From positions 1 through 6,909 of the forward strand of contig SLBH01000202.1 of NCBI GenBank assembly GCA_007126415.1: DNA of 6,909 nucleotides, written 5' to 3'. The DNA comes from Spirochaetales bacterium. Its GTDB lineage: Bacteria; Spirochaetota; Spirochaetia; DSM-27196; SLAA01. Each line of letters starts with the position of its first letter. Position 1 is the first letter of the stretch. This document shows, piece by piece, positions 4,717-6,909 of this stretch. The notes beneath the pieces are model-generated. The model searched no databases. It saw only the letters and a program-made list of their open reading frames with translations, and was not told the origin of the DNA. The translations under genes and the position numbers were made by a program.

Positions 4717-6909
4717 TCATGCCCCGAGCGTCGGGGGCGGTAACGGTGTAGGAGGCCACGGCTCGGGGCGATGCAACGCAAACCCTTGAGCGTAGGTGAC
4801 CCCGATCTTGGCGAGATGCTCGAGAACGCCACGGTACTCAACGGCCATCGCGACCGTCTCGAGACCCAGCTCGTCGGCGATGCGCTGAATCGCTTCCACC
4901 ACCGTCCGGTCGACGCGGTCGTGCGACAGCCCTCGGACGATTGACCCGTCGAGCTTCACGCCTTGAACCGGCAACGCCTTCAAGTACGCAAACGATGAGA
5001 GGTCTTTGCCGAAACCGTCGAGGTCGGTTTGGATTCCGATCTCGCGCATCCGGGCAACGAATCGCTTCGAAACCTCGAGCTGAGCCGCAACTCCGGCTTC
5101 CGAGAGCTCAAACCGAATGAGCCCTGGGCGCAAGCGCCGGCGCGCCGCGGTTTGTTCCACAAACGAGGCAAACGAGCCGCTGCCTATCGAAGCGGACGAC
5201 AGGTTAATCGAAACCGCGCTCGGGCGCTCGTTCTCGTCCAACTCCGCCAGATACGACACCACGGTCTCAAACACCCAACTGTCGATGCGCTCGGTGAACC
5301 CGTAGCGCTCGGCAGCCGGCAGGAACACCTGCGGCTGCATGAGTCCGCCGTCGTCCTCGGCTAAGCGAACGAGCACCTCGATTCGATTCGGCGCGGCCGC
5401 TTCACCAAGCGGATCGAGTCGTTGATACGCAAGCGCGAACCGGTCGGTCTCGAACAGCCGGTGCATGCGCGTAAGCCACGGCTCGTCCGACGCGACGTCC
5501 GCACCCAGACGTGTGTCCTCGCGATAGACCTGCACCTGATTACGTCCGGCCTGCTTGGAGGCGTAGCAGGCCGTGTCGGCCGCGCGCAGAACCGCTACGA
5601 AATCGGTGGACGCACTCGAGATCTCGGAGAGGCCGACGCTGACGCCGAGGCGAAACTGCCGACCTTGCCACGAGTAGCGTGCCTCGGTCACGGCCTCGAT
5701 GAGTTTACGCGCCACCGCGCGTGCCTCATCTAGGTCGGTATGCTCGAGCAAGGCCGCAAACTCATCGCCGCCGACGCGTGCAAGGGTGTCGGACTTACGC
5801 AGCGTATCCCTAAGCAGATCGCTCACCTGCCGCAGGATCTCGTCGCCGGCCGAATGCCCGCAGTTGTCGTTGACCGCCTTGAAGTGGTCGAGGTCGAGGT
5901 ACAGTAAGACATGCATCCCGCCGTGCGACCCCACCTGCTGAATTGAGCGCTTGACCTGCTGCTCGAACTCAAACCGGTTCACGAGTCCGGTCAAGGCGTC
6001 GTGACGAGCCTGATATGCCATGCGTCGGGCAAACTCCTGCCGCTCGGCGTTCAGCAATACCTGACCGACCTGCCCCGCGAGTTCTTCAGCAAAGCGCACC
6101 TCGTCGGGCCGCCACTCGCCGGCTTCGCGCCGGTTAAGACACAACACTCCGCGCAACCGATCCCCCCCGAGAGCTGCGGCGTCGAGCACCGCGCCTACGG
6201 AGCTTGGTACGCCGCCGCCGAACGGCAGCGTCTTGGTACGCTCGTCGCGGTGCACGTCGGCAACCGCGATCACACCTTCACGCTCCAAAGCGGCGAAGTA
6301 CTCCGGCGAACGACTGCGTTCAATACGCGCGTTCCCGATTGGGCTTGCCGGGTTGTTGTCCTCGTCGGTCACGAACACCAGCTCGAAGACATCGCGGTCG
6401 CAGAGCCAGATCGTGACGCGATACACCTCGTCTACGGCCTTAAGCGCCGCGACCGCGATCTCCTCAAACGCTTCGCCTTGTCTGCCCTCCAGCACTGCGG
6501 TGCTGCGCGCGAGTGCGGCGAGCGCGTCCTGTTGTCGCCGGCCACGAGCAAGTGTCTCGGCGCTCTCCTGCTCCGCTCGTTTCGTCTCGGTGATGTCGAT
6601 GATAAACCCTTCGATTGCGTTAGTACCTACCGCACGGCCCTGCTCCCAGAGCCAGATATAGGTGCCGTCTTGATGCAGAAAGCGATACGAGACGTGAAAG
6701 GCCCGGCCGCTGTCCATCGAATTACCGATAACCCCGGCAACCCGCCCTCGATCATCGGGGTGAATCAGTTGCCCGAACTCATGGGTGCGGCTCCCGATGA
6801 GAGCGGACGGTTCGTAACCGATGACGTGACGCGTTCGGCGATTGAGGTACTGCATCGTCCAATTGAGGTCGGCACTGCAGCGGTACACAATGCACGGGAG
6901 CTCATCGAC
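4717..6909 (-). CDS. PAS-GAF-GGDEF-EAL c-di-GMP signalling protein (N-terminus off the right edge)
   Basis: 730 residues are in the window, numbered from the edge; the frame is open there and the first residues (ELPCIVYRCSADLNWTM) already belong to a PAS fold, so the real start lies outside. PAS/PAC covers about 1-115, with the IHPDDR and DGTYIWL features of PAS_3; GAF about 135-285; GGDEF about 300-465; EAL about 480-715; then a proline-rich tail. The GGDEF domain has DALTGLVNR, DLDHFK, GGDEF (380-384) and an RxxD inhibitory site (RKSD, 371-374) five residues before it, so diguanylate cyclase activity with product inhibition is likely. The EAL domain keeps E511 (as EVL), N569, E601, D631, K652 and Q708, but the DDFGTG motif is DGFGKD and the AEGVE motif is AMAVE. 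Phosphodiesterase activity is therefore doubtful. No transmembrane segment is present in the visible part. PAS and GAF probably sense a ligand or cofactor not identifiable here. Confidence 0.93.
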   Translation of the reverse strand, partial: VDELPCIVYRCSADLNWTMQYLNRRTRHVIGYEPSALIGSRTHEFGQLIHPDDRGRVAGVIGNSMDSGRAFHVSYRFLHQDGTYIWLWEQGRAVGTNAIEGFIIDITETKRAEQESAETLARGRRQQDALAALARSTAVLEGRQGEAFEEIAVAALKAVDEVYRVTIWLCDRDVFELVFVTDEDNNPASPIGNARIERSRSPEYFAALEREGVIAVADVHRDERTKTLPFGGGVPSSVGAVLDAAALGGDRLRGVLCLNRREAGEWRPDEVRFAEELAGQVGQVLLNAERQEFARRMAYQARHDALTGLVNRFEFEQQVKRSIQQVGSHGGMHVLLYLDLDHFKAVNDNCGHSAGDEILRQVSDLLRDTLRKSDTLARVGGDEFAALLEHTDLDEARAVARKLIEAVTEARYSWQGRQFRLGVSVGLSEISSASTDFVAVLRAADTACYASKQAGRNQVQVYREDTRLGADVASDEPWLTRMHRLFETDRFALAYQRLDPLGEAAAPNRIEVLVRLAEDDGGLMQPQVFLPAAERYGFTERIDSWVFETVVSYLAELDENERPSAVSINLSSASIGSGSFASFVEQTAARRRLRPGLIRFELSEAGVAAQLEVSKRFVARMREIGIQTDLDGFGKDLSSFAYLKALPVQGVKLDGSIVRGLSHDRVDRTVVEAIQRIADELGLETVAMAVEYRGVLEHLAKIGVTYAQGFALHRPEPWPPTPLPPPTLGA

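Noticed and set aside
4503..4841. A 112-residue minus-strand frame bridging the gap before the DUF1445 gene (ATG-rich start near 4698)
   Set aside because: It overlaps both flanking genes in another frame, contains the operon promoter, and shows no motif.
6886..6888. GTG as the start of the PAS-GAF-GGDEF-EAL protein
   Set aside because: The frame is open upstream to the window edge and the residues there (ELPCI) continue the PAS fold, so this codon is internal.

Overview
The window is G+C-rich bacterial DNA, and every gene I can support lies on the minus strand, so transcription runs right to left. Shine-Dalgarno sites and a possible leaderless promoter are visible, but the phylum cannot be fixed from the sequence. 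The organism has c-di-GMP signalling and uses or recycles 5-oxoproline (pyroglutamate). There is no RNA gene, CRISPR array, insertion sequence or other mobile element that I can see.

Right part (4717-6909): the 3' portion of a large cytoplasmic-looking signalling protein with domain order PAS-GAF-GGDEF-EAL. It continues off the right edge. Its GGDEF domain looks catalytically complete, with an inhibitory RxxD site, but its EAL domain has lost key residues.

Middle part (590-4608): a compact five-gene operon. In transcription order it holds a YcsI/DUF1445-family gene, a DUF4392-family gene (the two halves of the vertebrate D-glutamate cyclase DGLUCY, here as separate overlapping genes), then pxpB, pxpA and pxpC (ATP-dependent 5-oxoprolinase subunits B, A and C). 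Four of the five genes overlap a neighbour, and pxpB and pxpA are almost adjoining, which suggests translational coupling. The likely chemistry is cyclisation of D-glutamate (or a related acid) to 5-oxoproline, followed by ring opening by PxpABC. A good promoter lies directly in front of the first gene, placed so that the mRNA would begin at or very near the GTG start codon.

Left part (1-589): a 108-bp intergenic region with a weak terminator, a promoter, and inverted and direct repeats. It is followed by the 5' end of a membrane-anchored protein that runs off the left edge; it resembles the sensory half of a bacterial receptor, but its output domain is not in the window.

The most notable points are the split D-glutamate cyclase joined to a divergent PxpABC set, the apparent leaderless start, a PxpC lacking a conserved central block, and the degenerate EAL domain.
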